From contig CM046863.1 in assembly GCA_025617745.1 (NCBI GenBank), positions 15,256,875-15,320,874 on the forward strand: 64,000 bases of DNA, read 5' to 3'. Both the position numbers and the translations under genes were made by a program. The notes beneath the pieces are model-generated. The model saw only the letters and a list, made by a program, of their open reading frames with translations, did no database searches and was not told the origin of the DNA. Position 1 is the first letter of the stretch; every line of letters begins with the position of its first letter. Of this stretch, positions 11,533-23,600 are shown piece by piece. This DNA is from Heliocidaris erythrogramma. Its lineage: Eukaryota; Echinodermata; Echinoidea; Camarodonta; Echinometridae.

Positions 11533-12618
11533 GGTAAATGTACCATAAGGGTTATGACTGACAACATTAACGTTGTGTATTGTTATAGTCAATATTGGTA
11601 AATATTGAAAGGTACTTTTTAAACACCAGCTTTCTAAAATGAATATGCTCGAGAGAAAATAGCTCAACTTGGGGAAAATATGGATTAACTATCATCGTTA
11701 ATCAGAAAGACATATTTTATCCAAGTTGCATCAAGGTCACATTAATTTAAGATTTTCTTTATGATGAAAATATATTTCTTAATTGCGCGGCCTTTTCTAA
11801 AGGGGAAGTACACGCTAAAATTTAGTTGATTTGTATAAAAGCATAAAAACAGAGAAACAGATAAGAGAAGGTTTGAGCAAAATCCAATAAGAATCTTTTA
11901 AAAAGTTGTGAATTTGTGAAGTTGTAATAACTAAACTCTAATTGGCAACTCTTTGCGTATCTTTCAAGGTCCTCTCACGTTTGCTTTGTACTTAAAATGT
12001 CATTAATGTCAATTTTCTTCATTTTTGACGAAGAAATAGATTCCTTTCATACAGCAGTTGTGTAAAGACATGTAATGATAGCAGGATGCAGGCACATTAT
12101 ATTTTCTTACTTTCTTATATTTACAGAGGAAACCAGCTTTTGCTGTCAGGGCGTTCCACCACACGATAGGAAAAATAAATGAATAAATTAAAGAGAATAT
12201 CGAAATTTATATTTGTTGAGGGTAATTGGAAAGAAAATTAATTCCCTTTCATCTTTTTTATTTTTTTTTATTATTTATTTTATTCATTAATATTTGATTA
12301 ATCTATTTCTTTGAAGGGAGGCATTACTTGGGCAGCAGATAACATGTATTGGCTATTTGAGGACATAACATCAAAAAATTAAAACTAGATTGTAGTTTAT
12401 CTTCAGCACATTATGGGTAATGCACACTACATGAAGCACATCCCTAAAGTAGCTAATGACGCTTGACGATATTTATTAGCCATAGGAATGTCTTAAAATT
12501 CATAACAAAGGATTTGCCCAGAAAAGCTATATCTTGTATTGAAAGCCTAACAATGACAACTGCTTTTCATATAGCGCTTTTCCATGCAGTTACATGAAAA
12601 GTGATAAGAACGCCCTCT
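11533..12618. other. AT-rich DNA downstream of the minus-strand gene
   Basis: Presumably contains the 3'UTR and polyadenylation region of the gene ending at 12619. On the minus strand I could not fix a canonical AATAAA just after the stop. No other gene seen. Confidence 0.4.
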
Positions 12619-15600
12619 TCAATAAAACAAATGTCCGAGCCATGAGAAAAATCCTTTTGATTTTTGTTTTTTCTTGGATTCAGAACTACATATTGAAACG
12701 GCCCATGAGCTATCACTGACGGCCACATCCTTGCAATTGGCGATACGTTCTTGTTGATAAAGCTGCCACTTCTTCACCTCATCTTCTTCTTCAATCATTT
12801 TATCCCGCGTAATATCCTTTATAAAAAAAAAGAAAGAAAGAAAGAGTTTCAAGCACAAAAATCCATTTGAATAAAACACTTACTTTTGCATCAAAGAAAG
12901 TAGATATATCAGTATTATTTGTTATTATTCATTTCAGGCCTCTGAGCTGTGCAATTAAATACGCGTATTTCGCCTGCTCTCGATTACAGCGGGCAACAAT
13001 CTAAATATAATATTATGTAGCAGGATCGATGTTCCCATGGAGGATCCTGTTCTTCATACATAGTCTGCTCCTGCCTAAATGTGGGCAAGGCGGGACCCAA
13101 AATTGATTTTCCTTTTTTTAAATTTCTTATGTAAAACCTCAGGACAGCCCCCCTATCATGCCTATATGTTATTTAAGAACAAAGGCGGTGCTGCAGGAGG
13201 CTGGGGGCACCGAGCCCCACAATATTGTTAGATACCTCGAAAAATGCTTGTTTTTTTTTCTTTTGAATAGTACCACTTTTTATTCTTGATGACTGCCTTC
13301 TTAATAACTAAGTGCCCTTTTAAAATCTAAGCGACCTTTTAAAAATGTAAGTAACCTTTTAAAATCTAAGTGCACCCCTTTTGTTTAAACTTCTTATAGG
13401 TGTCTCTTTTCGTTTCTCATAAGTGCCTTTTCCCGCTTCTGATAAGTGGCCCGTTTGACCTCCGATAAATGATCCTTTTGAAACGTAATAACTGCCCCTT
13501 TTCAAATCTGGCAAGCGCTGCTTCTTGTTGATAAGTGTGCTTTTCTTAGCACAACTGCCCTTTTCACCGTTGTGATAATCGCCTTTCATCACCTCTGATA
13601 ATTGCCCCTATTCCTATCTTTAATATAATTGTCATTGTCCCCTTTTGATAAGCGTTCCTTTACACTTTTGATAAGTGCCCCTTTTCTCTTCTGATAAATG
13701 ACCTTTTTACCTATATTTAGCATTGTCGTTTAACGCGCTGAAGAAAATTAATTACTAGGTTCCGCTAGGGCAATTATCAATAGTAAAAAAGGAACAATTA
13801 TCAGAAGGGGAAATTGACGCTTTAATATTAGAAAGGAATAGAGGCACTTATCGAATGTGATAAAGGGCAGTTATTATAAATAAAAAGGACACTTTTATAA
13901 GTATAAAGTTGCACTTGTCACATTTGAAAAGGGGTATTTATCACGTTTGAAAAAGGGTACTTATGAAAGGTGAAATATTTCAATTGTCACAAGTAAAATT
14001 GGGTTTTTATCAGATTAAAAAAAACACTTAGGGGCGAAAAACGCACTGATCAGAAGAGGAACCTCGGGAAACTTAGGTCTACCAGAAGTAAACATGGAGC
14101 ACTTATCAGATTTTAATAGAGAAAAAAGCGGCAACTTCGGGGGTGATTTGAAAATGTGTGTGAATGTGTGTTAAGAGCACTGTTCCACCCCCACCCCCAC
14201 CCCATGGTAGCGCCGCCTCTGCCTTCAGATACGGGGGTGATGTGGGTACCTGGGGCTAAATGTGCTATTGTGTAACTTTCCGGGGGGGGGCATTGTCATT
14301 TGGGGTAATTGCCCTAGGGGGTAATTGTCTACTTATAGTTTTCCAAAGGCGTATTTGTCCTCGGCGGTGATTGTCCTAGGCAGTTTTTGTCCGGGGTAAT
14401 TGTCTTAGAGGGTGATGGTCCCGGGATAATTGTCCTCTGGGCAATTGTCATAGGTGGGTAATTGTCCTGGTTTGTTGATCGGGAGGTTATTGTCCTCGGA
14501 GTGTAATTTTCCAGGGGGAAGTTTTCTAGGTTTAAAAGGCCCCTGCAACCCAAACGCACCCGAAATGCAAGTTATTGCTCTTGGTGTGCAGGGATGCATA
14601 CATGTAATATTCTGTTATTCAAAAATCTAGATATGTTTCATAGATTTTTTTTTTTTTTTAAATATTTTCCGAACCTCCTAAGCTCCACCCCCAAAAAAGC
14701 TCTAGATCTCATTCCTGCAATGACATCATCTGTCAATCATCAGTCATTTACACTAACATTCTACAATAGACAGTGAAATGTAACTTCTTCTAGCTCAGCA
14801 CATACTCACAATAAGAATTTCGTGCTTTCAAACAATACCTCCTCATTACCATTCTTTTCCTTGTGATGATACAGCATGTCTGACATAGCAACTTCTATGT
14901 AGGCAATATATGGTCTATTAGAACGGATGGTCATCTTTGGCGAAGCTACATACCACTGTCTCTTATTAACTCACTAATGACTGACAGATGATGTCACTGC
15001 AGGAATGAGATCTGGGGCATTTTTTAAGGGTGGAGCTTAGCATGTTTGAGGAAATGATTTTAAATATGAAACATATTTTGATGTTTGAATAACAAAATAT
15101 ATAGTTTTATGCATCCCTGCACATCAACATGATCAACTTGCATTTGGGTTGCGGAAAATCTCAACTTTTGGGGAGGGGGAAACTTAGTCCTAGAATCATT
15201 GGACAATTAAAATAATAATAATCTTACTTTATTATCTTCGGCGATAGCTTCATTTTGCCAACTAGTGATATTTTTTGAGGCCAATTGTTCATCGCGTATG
15301 CTAAAAGCTTCCGAAAGTTTGTCTTTTTCGCCATCACTGGTTTCCTGAAGAGAGAGAGAAAGAGAGAAAGAGGGGGAACAAAATATATTGGTGAAGTTGG
15401 CATGTGTGCCATCATCATGGGCGGCGATAGAGGGGGGGGGGGGGGGAGATGTGTCCCCCGGAAACTTTAAAGACTGTATAGCAAATAATTGTAAAGGTTC
15501 GTCCTACATGTATAGCCATCATCATATCTTTTCATCACGAAATGCTTAGAAACTCATGACAGGAGGTTTGCACTGGCGCAGCCAGACTCGTTGAACAGAG

Positions 15601-16951
15601 GCGGGAGGGGGGAGGGGGATGGGTCGAGCAGAGACGGGGTGACCACCAAACACCTGGGGTAGAGGTAGGGGTAGGATTAAGGTCTTCACGCCTAAGTTCC
15701 ATGGATGCCCTGGGTTTAGCGGTTAAAGGGGGGGGGGGGGGGGTATGGACCCCTTGTGCTTGCTAGGCTACTCCTAGGAAGGTATGGGACACATAGAAGG
15801 TTCAAACATTACTAAAACGTATATTTACCTCTAAATGTTCGTTCTTCTGCTGATTCCCACTGTCACCCGAGTAGTCCTGTGCTAAGTTCACCGAAGAAAA
15901 CCATGCTTCGTCCCAACAACACTCGGTTTTTTCCAACCAGATGTTTTTCAGGAAGTGCTTTAGACTGTCTTTGTCACGTTGAAACATCTCTGACAGTTTG
16001 CTACAAAGAATTATTTTGGAGGAGAGCTGAAATGCTGTCGGCTGGAAGGATCTCAAAAGTTTCAGTCTCATGTCTTGTGTGTGTTCCTGCACGCCTTGTA
16101 CGTTGAAAGCTACAATGCAGATGCACTTAGAGCCTGCAATCAAATTACATAAAAGATGGAAAAGATAATAAGATGGAATTTTTTTCCACATCTCTTTTCC
16201 TCTGACAAGAAAACAATGTTTTGGACAAATCAATACAGTAAATATTATATGGAAGGAGGCGAACACCCGTTAAAAACGGAGCTTATGTTTTCCCTTTCTC
16301 CTTTTTCCTTCTTTTTATTTTTTTCACCACTCGGTTGGGGGGGGGGCGCCAATGCTGCCCTATAGCTACGCTTACTATCATAAGATCGATTGCATCAATC
16401 CATTAACCTGGAGAGATATACGCCTTCTTCTTCTTCGGTTTAAAGTACATTCCACCTCATCGTATACTGCGTTTAGGTGCCAATTGCTGAAGTATCGACA
16501 GTGGGTCACAAATTCATACGTGGTATGTTCTCTGATGTTATAAAAACGTTAATATAACGGCGTTGATCTTTCCATAGGTCAGCACAGATTGTATCCGACC
16601 TATAATTATGTTGGCACCTATGCCAGCACTTCAATCATTATAATGGTATATGAATGGACTTAAATTTAGGAAATCCTTACCATATTTCTCATGCAGATTT
16701 TGAAGTAATCTGTTGTATCTTGCATCTGTGACATCTGTTAGTGAGAGTCTGCCTTCACTTGTTGGATGGACTAGTATCACTGCGTCCCAATCACTTGGAG
16801 GGGTAAATGTGTTTAGATCGTGATGTTTGAGTTGATAAAACTCGGCATGAGTTACACATGTTTTAATCATCACAAGCAGATTTTTTTCGATCGATTTGTC
16901 TAAAGAAAGAGACAAAACCCCTATTTGTATAACCGGATTCGCTGCCGCCAT
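12619..16951 (-). CDS. Four-exon gene for an uncharacterised alpha/beta protein of about 296 residues
   Basis: Coding exons, 5' to 3' on the minus strand: 16951-16681, 16133-15829, 15344-15228 and 12816-12619. Donors are G|GTAAGG, GAG|GTAAAT and AAA|GTAAGA; acceptors are ttgattgcag, ctctcttcag and tttttataaag. Junction phases are 1, 0 and 0, and the frame stays open throughout. I chose the ATG at 16951 (G at -3 and +4) because the open frame beyond it begins with GTG. Residues 1-100 alternate predicted strands and helices (VIQIGVLSL; DWDAVILVHP; KCICIVAFNV), as in a flavodoxin/Rossmann-like fold, but I see no catalytic motif. Residues about 190-260 are acidic and charged. The C-terminus is basic, then aromatic (KKKQKSKGFFSWLGHLFY), which might bind membranes. 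It is transcribed divergently from the GTPase gene at 17641. The exon structure is well supported; the function is unknown. Confidence 0.75.
13290..14130. repeat. Large foldback made of two degenerate minisatellite arms (intron 3)
   Basis: From about 13290 to 13720 a roughly 24-30-bp unit resembling gataagtgcccctttt recurs with heavy drift. From about 13780 to 14130 the complementary unit (aaaaggggcacttatca-like) recurs. The two arms mirror each other around about 13750. It lies within the last intron of the minus-strand gene. Confidence 0.65.
14280..14520. repeat. Degenerate GGTAATTGTCCT tandem repeat (intron 3)
   Basis: Variants of gggtaattgtcctaggn recur about ten times with drifting spacing. 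Two overlapping minus-strand open frames here have proline/threonine-rich repeat translations and are not genes. Confidence 0.6.
14540..15165. mobile_element. Long inverted-repeat (foldback) element in intron 3
   Basis: caacccaaacgcacccgaaatgcaag and gtgcagggatgcat near 14546-14600, then agatctcattcctgcaatgac near 14705, are mirrored by 14985-15165 (ctgcaggaatgagatct, atgcatccctgcacat, cttgcatttgggttg). Arms are about 200 bp and imperfect, with no coding. Confidence 0.65.
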
Positions 16952-17640
16952 TGCGATTTTTTCCACCTATATCGTTTTGACGACTGACTGTATTTGGTAG
17001 TTTTTCATTAACCTCACGGAAGACAGAGGTGTTTGTGCGAGTCTGACTGACGGAAATGATAATATGTGACTGATGGCTGGAAATACCCAGTCACACACCG
17101 GCCCACAACTTTACAAGCCCGCACTTTGACTTCGCAACTCGAAAGGATATCACACAAATCTCAGTCTGACTTCTAGGCTTTAGGCTTTAAACTTTTTTTA
17201 AATCTACCTGCAGGCATAAATATAAATCACTATCCATTACCAATGAGAAATTATAGAACAAGAGCAAATTAAAGGCAACTGAGACGACTTTCTGTCAACT
17301 AAGAAAATGAAAGTACTGATATAAAAATGTAAATATAAAAGTACTGATATAATTTATTGATATTTAAAAGGGATTTAGATCACGCCTACCATAGGCCACA
17401 GCTTTATTACAAATCGTATGAAGGCTATGGCTACAAACACGTGACTGACTTGTGCAGACACACTGATGATGTCACTTTTCTAGCCAATAAGGATAAAGAC
17501 CTACATGTAGAAGCAAAGTTATAAAGAACCAATGAGAATCCTTCATTGCGTGTATGAAAAGGTATTTACAACTGGGGACGCACACATTCTGCTCAATTTT
17601 TAGACAACGCAGTCACGTCTGAAATATTCTTATACTGACA
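16952..17640. promoter_or_regulatory. Divergent intergenic region, likely bidirectional promoter
   Basis: Only 689 bp separate the two start codons of oppositely transcribed genes. Visible motifs: GAAAATGAAA (17303-17312, fits the GAAANNGAAA IRF/ISRE core), CACGTG (17438-17443), TGATGTCA (17467-17474, CRE/AP-1-like), CCAAT at 17484 and 17529, and TATAAA at 17520-17525, about 115 bp before the GTPase ATG. Motif matches of this length can occur by chance; co-regulation is inference. Confidence 0.5.
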
Positions 17641-20600
17641 ATGGGTGGTGAAGGATCCAAAGCCCATGAGGCAAGGCTTGAAGAAAGGAACAAGTACTTG
17701 GAAGAGCTAGGGAAGCAAAAAGAAGCTGCGTGGGAAGATTATTTGAGAAAGTTAGAATCCGAGAAAGCTGCACAACGAAAAGAGTATGAAGAAGAACAGA
17801 GAAGAAAGGAAGCGCGTTATGAAAAAGAATCGAGTCGGCAACAAGCACTGATCGAGGCAGAAAACAAGAGACAAGAACAGCAGTTAGAACGAGAAAGAGC
17901 CTTAGAGCAAGAAAGGGCTCGTGTAAGAGCAAAAGAAAAGTTGAGAGAAGAGCTCAAAGCTGACATAAACAAACGACGAAGTCGTGTGCAGGAGCAGCTG
18001 AAACCTGGATGTACGATGAGGTGTAGTAAGTTAAATTTCCCGGATGCTCTCAATATCGGCTTGTTTGGTACGACTGGAGTTGGAAAAACATCGTTGCTGA
18101 ACTCCTTGAAGTATGCAGTCTATGGGGAATGTGACGAACTGGAGAGGGAACAAGCTGCTACCGATGAACATCTAGGGGGTCACACGGTCAGACGTTTAAA
18201 AGTTGAACTCACAGATCATATCGCCGTCATCGATAACCGTGGAGTTGGTATAGAAGACCTGGTTACAGAAGACGCTGAGAAAGAGCTGATCAATCAGTTG
18301 GGTAAGTGTCTGATACTAAGTAGTTGCAAATACACGAGCGGAAGTCCGGGGATGGGGGTGGGGGTGGGGGTGGGGGATTAGACTGGTAATGCCCCCCTCT
18401 CTTCCTCTCCCTGTTTATATGCGCTAGTGTATTATTTTCTCCATTACTACGATTATGTTACTCCGAGAGGTGTATCACCCCGATAGGGAATTGTTCGCTT
18501 GCAAGATGAACTTTTTTTATCGCTTAGGGCAGGGGCGGATCCAGTGTTTTGTAAAAGAGGGGGCACAGAGCAGGAAAAGTACACAGTTAAAGGGGTAATT
18601 TTTTTCATTGTGTAATTAAGGTATGCCAGTTGGGTTTCAAAAGAGGGGGCACGGTCCGGTTTCCCCCTACGTAGATTTGCCACTGGCTTAGGGAACAATG
18701 GTTTTGAGTTGGGGAAATTGTTTGGAATTTGTAGAGAATCATTCCCTTATATTTGCTGAAGGAAAATTTATTCTATTGCCAATATCTAGCTAAATGAATC
18801 AGTAATGTTCAAAATTCACACAACATGAATATTATATTATGCAATGCAGTAAAGGGCGGCCTTGAACATTTTATGCTTGCTCTCCAAGACGTCATAAGGA
18901 GGAGAAAAAGAAAAAGAAAATGAAGAAGAAAAAGGGGAAAAAAGAAGAAGAAGGGGGAGGAGGAGGAAAAAGAAGCAGAAGAACAACAAGAACAAGAACA
19001 AGAAGAAGACAAGAACAAGAAGAACATGAAGATGAACAAGAACAAGAACAATAACAAAAAGAAGAAATAGAGGATAAATAAAAATGGAACCCACTTTACA
19101 CCGGGAAGAGCTTCCCCTTTATGCCATACTAAATGGTTCCCTGAGTATTTCTACATTCAGGGGCGGATACAGGATTTTCAGAAAGGGGGGCGCACACTGA
19201 GGAACCCTCCGTTTGACGAAGCCAAACGGCCATCTAGGGGGTCCGAGGGCATACTTTGTCAGACAAAACGGGGGGGGGGGCGCACGCCCCTTGCGCCCAC
19301 ATTATTGCGCCTGACATTACTTTACTTTACTTTACTTTTGGTATTACTTTTGTAATCACTGTACAACATGAATATATCCCTAACAAATATATTTATATAT
19401 ACTTAGAAATAAAGGTACAATTTTGCACCCTTCAAATGCAACACTGGCAGCACCTTTTTGGGTGCAACTTTGCACCCTAAGAAGCTTTTTGCACCTTAAA
19501 GGGTGCAGTTAGCTACATTTTGCACCCTTAAAGGGTGCAGAGATGTACCTTTTAGAAAAGGTACAAATTTGCACCCTTTGGATGCAAAAATTTCTGCACC
19601 CTTAAAGGTGCAAAGTTGCACCTTTTAGGGTGCAAATGGGCATTAAAGGGTGCAAACAAGAACAAGAAGGTGCACAAAGGTGCATTTTTGCACCCTTTTT
19701 ATGTAGGGTGCAAGATTGCACCCAAAAAGGTGCTGCCAGTGTTGCATTTAGGGTGCAAACCTGAATCTTTATTTCTAAGTGTGTATATAGCAGCATTTTA
19801 AACAAACAAAATTATATTTCAATTGAAAATATTTTATTTTTCTGTTTGTAATATCTGAAACAGAGGGTCGAGGGTCGTATGTGAATGAAGTCCAATGGCG
19901 TGCAGCATCGAAAGCTACAGAGTGCCGAGGTGAAAACGAAGAAGACAAAATCTACTGCACCGTCCTTGTATTCGAGTTAGTATTATCCTTTTTCCTCTAT
20001 CCACAGGCGTAGCCAGGGGGCACTAGGGGGACCATCGCCCTCCTGATCATTCGCTGAAAAACTTAAATGGATATTTTATATATTGGATTATTAAAAAAGG
20101 GAAGGGACTTGCCTATTCCAATTTAATATCATAATTGATAGGATTGAAGTAAATTGAATATATCATAAAGAAAGTAAATGTGAGAAAGTTTGTTTTTAAA
20201 CAAACAGATTGACTGTCATTCCTGAAGAAAATGTCTTCTAGTTTGCAGGAACAAAACCCTTAGGCAATCGAAACGCGTAACAGAGTGTCTGAATTGAGAC
20301 TATCATAGGCCCTGCTTCTTACACGACCAGCAGGGACCTGGGTTAAAGGGATACTCAACCGCAGATTGTGGACGTTTTTATGCCGCGAGAGGGCACCGTG
20401 ATCGTTCCCTGATCATGCCGTTGCCCCGCGGGGTGCAAACATCGGACAGACTGGTCGCCGCGCAACATGCATGCTCAGCGCTCGAGCTTTCGCGCGAGAT
20501 TCGGTCGGCTTCGTGCAGGCCGAAATGTAATTGCAGCGAATTGCAGTAGTCTGACGGACGCGTCCGACGCACAAACTTTGTGTACGAGTGAATGGAGCTT

Positions 20601-23600
20601 AACGCAATCCTGACATTCCCCACGGCCACCTGGTGGCGTATCCCTTTAAAGCTTCTCTCAAGACACACATTTTGTAATAAAGTGTCAAATTAGAGTCTGT
20701 GCTTGTAGACTACTCTTTTTCTGCAGCCTTCATGAACATCTAATTCTAGGAAGACATGTCCAAGGCTATTCAATATAAATTCAGTGTAAATAATATCAAG
20801 ACAATTGCTATTGTGTATGCATATATTTGAATCAATAACATTTCCTCTAGTCGATACGTGGAGGAAATACAAAGGGGTGTGTATTAAGCTCAGTTTTTCA
20901 GGCTAGAATCGAAATAGTTGTGATAGTATTTAGCTCAAAGCCAAGCTTTGTCTGGAGCTTTTTTTTTCTCCCAGAAACATGTGGTTTTTAACACAATTAC
21001 AAAGCTCACAAAAATCCAGCGCCATGATTTGTGTCGAGAAAAAGAGCTATAAATAGGATACCGCCAGACAGCATATCAAAACTGCGTTTAAAAAACTGTA
21101 CTTCAAAACATTGATGATTCTGGCTTAATTGGCAAGTATGCTTTAAACGCACCGAAGGATTGATAAAGTACAGGAAACGCGTTTGACTCAACATGAATCC
21201 TTGTCTAGAGGAGGACAGTATCTTGAGATGTACACCAGCTGTACACAATCAACATTTTACGCAAATGAGCATATATAACCAGAACAGACGGAATAATACT
21301 GAAAATGTATTTCTCTTGTTTTGGTTGACCTCTACTTTTATCTGACCGCATGCATATTTATCCATTTAATTATTTGAATCTGGCAAAACCCTGCAAAAAT
21401 TATTATATTTCGAAAACTGAGAAATAAATCAAAGACTGTACAGTGCGTCCCCAAAAGGTTTTAACAGTTGGAAAGAGCCTCCCCAAATAAATATTTTAAA
21501 ATATTTTTAGAAAAATGTTGGTACCTATGGGTAGCTTATGGTCCCTTCTGTCAAATGACACCAAATGAAATTTGGGGTTATTTTAAGCTGCAGTGAACAA
21601 AAGCAACTTGTGTGAAGGGTGCAGTATCCAGACTTGACAAGAATTTATATTTCTTGTGGCTGGTATTTCACATTTTTAAAACCGTGAAAGTTGACAGTTG
21701 GACAGTTCTCCCCAAACGAACATTTCAAAGTAAGTTCATGAAAGTTTTATACCTTAGGATCGCTTAGGGGCTCTTCTCTCGAGTGAAACCAGAATATCTA
21801 CCGATATTTTACGCTTGAGTGAGCAAAAGTAATTGTTGTGAAATACTGCAAAAGCCATGGTTGATAACACTTTGGATTCCGGCCGAGCTCACAGATTGAA
21901 TTAAAAACTCACCAAAAAGTAGTGTTCCAAAACATTGTAGTTAATTGGTCCATAAAGCCTACAAATGTTGATAAGATACACAATTACGTACAGAGAACAA
22001 AATGCGTTCTCCCATTAATTGTCTATGATTTATCAACATTTGAAAGTATTTCTATTAAAGCTGTTTAACTTTGCTGATACCAGCCAGAACAAAATCAGTC
22101 TGAAGTTTGCACCTTTTCACTTGGTCACTCGAGTGCGAAATATCGCCAGATCTTTGGGTGTCATTTGATAGGAGAGACCCTTAGCTATGAATCGGTATGA
22201 AATTTTGCTACGGATATTTTGAAATATTTATATGGGGAGACGACTATTTCCCACTGTTAACTATTTTCTTGGGAGGTACTGTATAAACTATTCACAAAGT
22301 CTGGTATTTTACTTATGTTTAAAACCGACGTTCGGATCAGGCCCAGGAGTTAGACAGAGGTCTTAGTTTTTCCTTTGTCATTGTTCGTTAGAGCGTGGTT
22401 AAGACCCAGTGTCGGGTTTAACTGAATTATTAAAATAACTAGCCTAATCCTAATCTGTGATCTTCATTAACTTTGTCCATTTTCTCTAATTTTGCAGTGC
22501 ACGCAAGGCAGAGACTTACTTTGAAGTTGTACAAAAATTTGTGAACTGTCTTCACAAGTGGCAAGGTAATAATTTCAAGAAAGATTAAAAGTAGTATGAT
22601 ACCAAATATGCACGAAATAGATTAGTATTGCAGCCTAATTGGACATTGTAGCAAACGATGATCCGACCTTATGAAAATTTGACAAACTAGTGATAAACTA
22701 CATGAAAAATAGACAGATTGCGAGCTGATAGATAAGAATTGTAATTAGTATTGGACCATATTGAAATAGGCTTCATTAACCGAGCTTCCAATGCCATCCT
22801 TTCTATCTCCGACACCAATCCTTTTCTTTGCAAATTTGGGGGTCAGCACTTTTTAATTTAATTTTCCAAGCTTCTTTACTCGTTCTATTTTGAAATGGTT
22901 ATAATAGTCATTACAATGAAGAAAATAGTATCGAATCAAAAAAGGAATGAAATATGACTGTCAGTTATAAGAGGCTAAATTTCGGTAGATATATTAAACT
23001 GATGGTTTACTTCGAGTTCCAATTGTTTCAATCTATTCATCGCAACGATGATTTAAAGCTAAAATCATATACGTGTATTGATATAAGCATGTGAAATTGA
23101 CTTCAACTAAGGGATGTACAGAGCTTTTTTTTTCTTTGTTATTGAAATGATATTTCATTGAGAAATATTATATAGGATAACAAGATCTCTAAATAAATAG
23201 GTTATATGTATAGAGCAGGTGATAGTGTACATCCCAGAAAAAAAAAGAAACCCTAAAACAAAGGGTTATTGTGACCACACTATGTGCTCTATGACAAGAA
23301 TGATCTATTTCCCATAAACTAGAAGTATTATCCCTCCGTACATGCTTTATTGAGCAGCAGCATTTTGAAAATGACATGTAAAAACTCAGTTGTGCCGGAT
23401 ATGGGTAAAACCGTGCATCATTAGGATCCCATGCGAACATGGCCAAAATGTCACATGACTTTTCAAACCCCATGACTGTTTTCATGTGTTTCTTTAAATA
23501 ATTAGAGCAAGGATAATGGCATCAAATGATGGTCAATGTATTGTCGATGGTGGGGTAAAATTGATTTTGAAAATTTTTGGGCGTAGGCCCCTGCCACAAC

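Noticed and set aside
16952..16966. Longer start MEKIA.. for the minus-strand gene
   Set aside because: The first codon of that frame is GTG on the minus strand. The first ATG is at 16951 and has a good context.
17630..18053. Minus-strand frames opposite GTPase exon 1
   Set aside because: Shadows of a strongly biased coiled-coil exon; no splice or start context.
18809..19094. Phe/Leu/Ser-rich minus-strand frames resembling membrane proteins
   Set aside because: Complement of the GAA-rich tract in intron 1.
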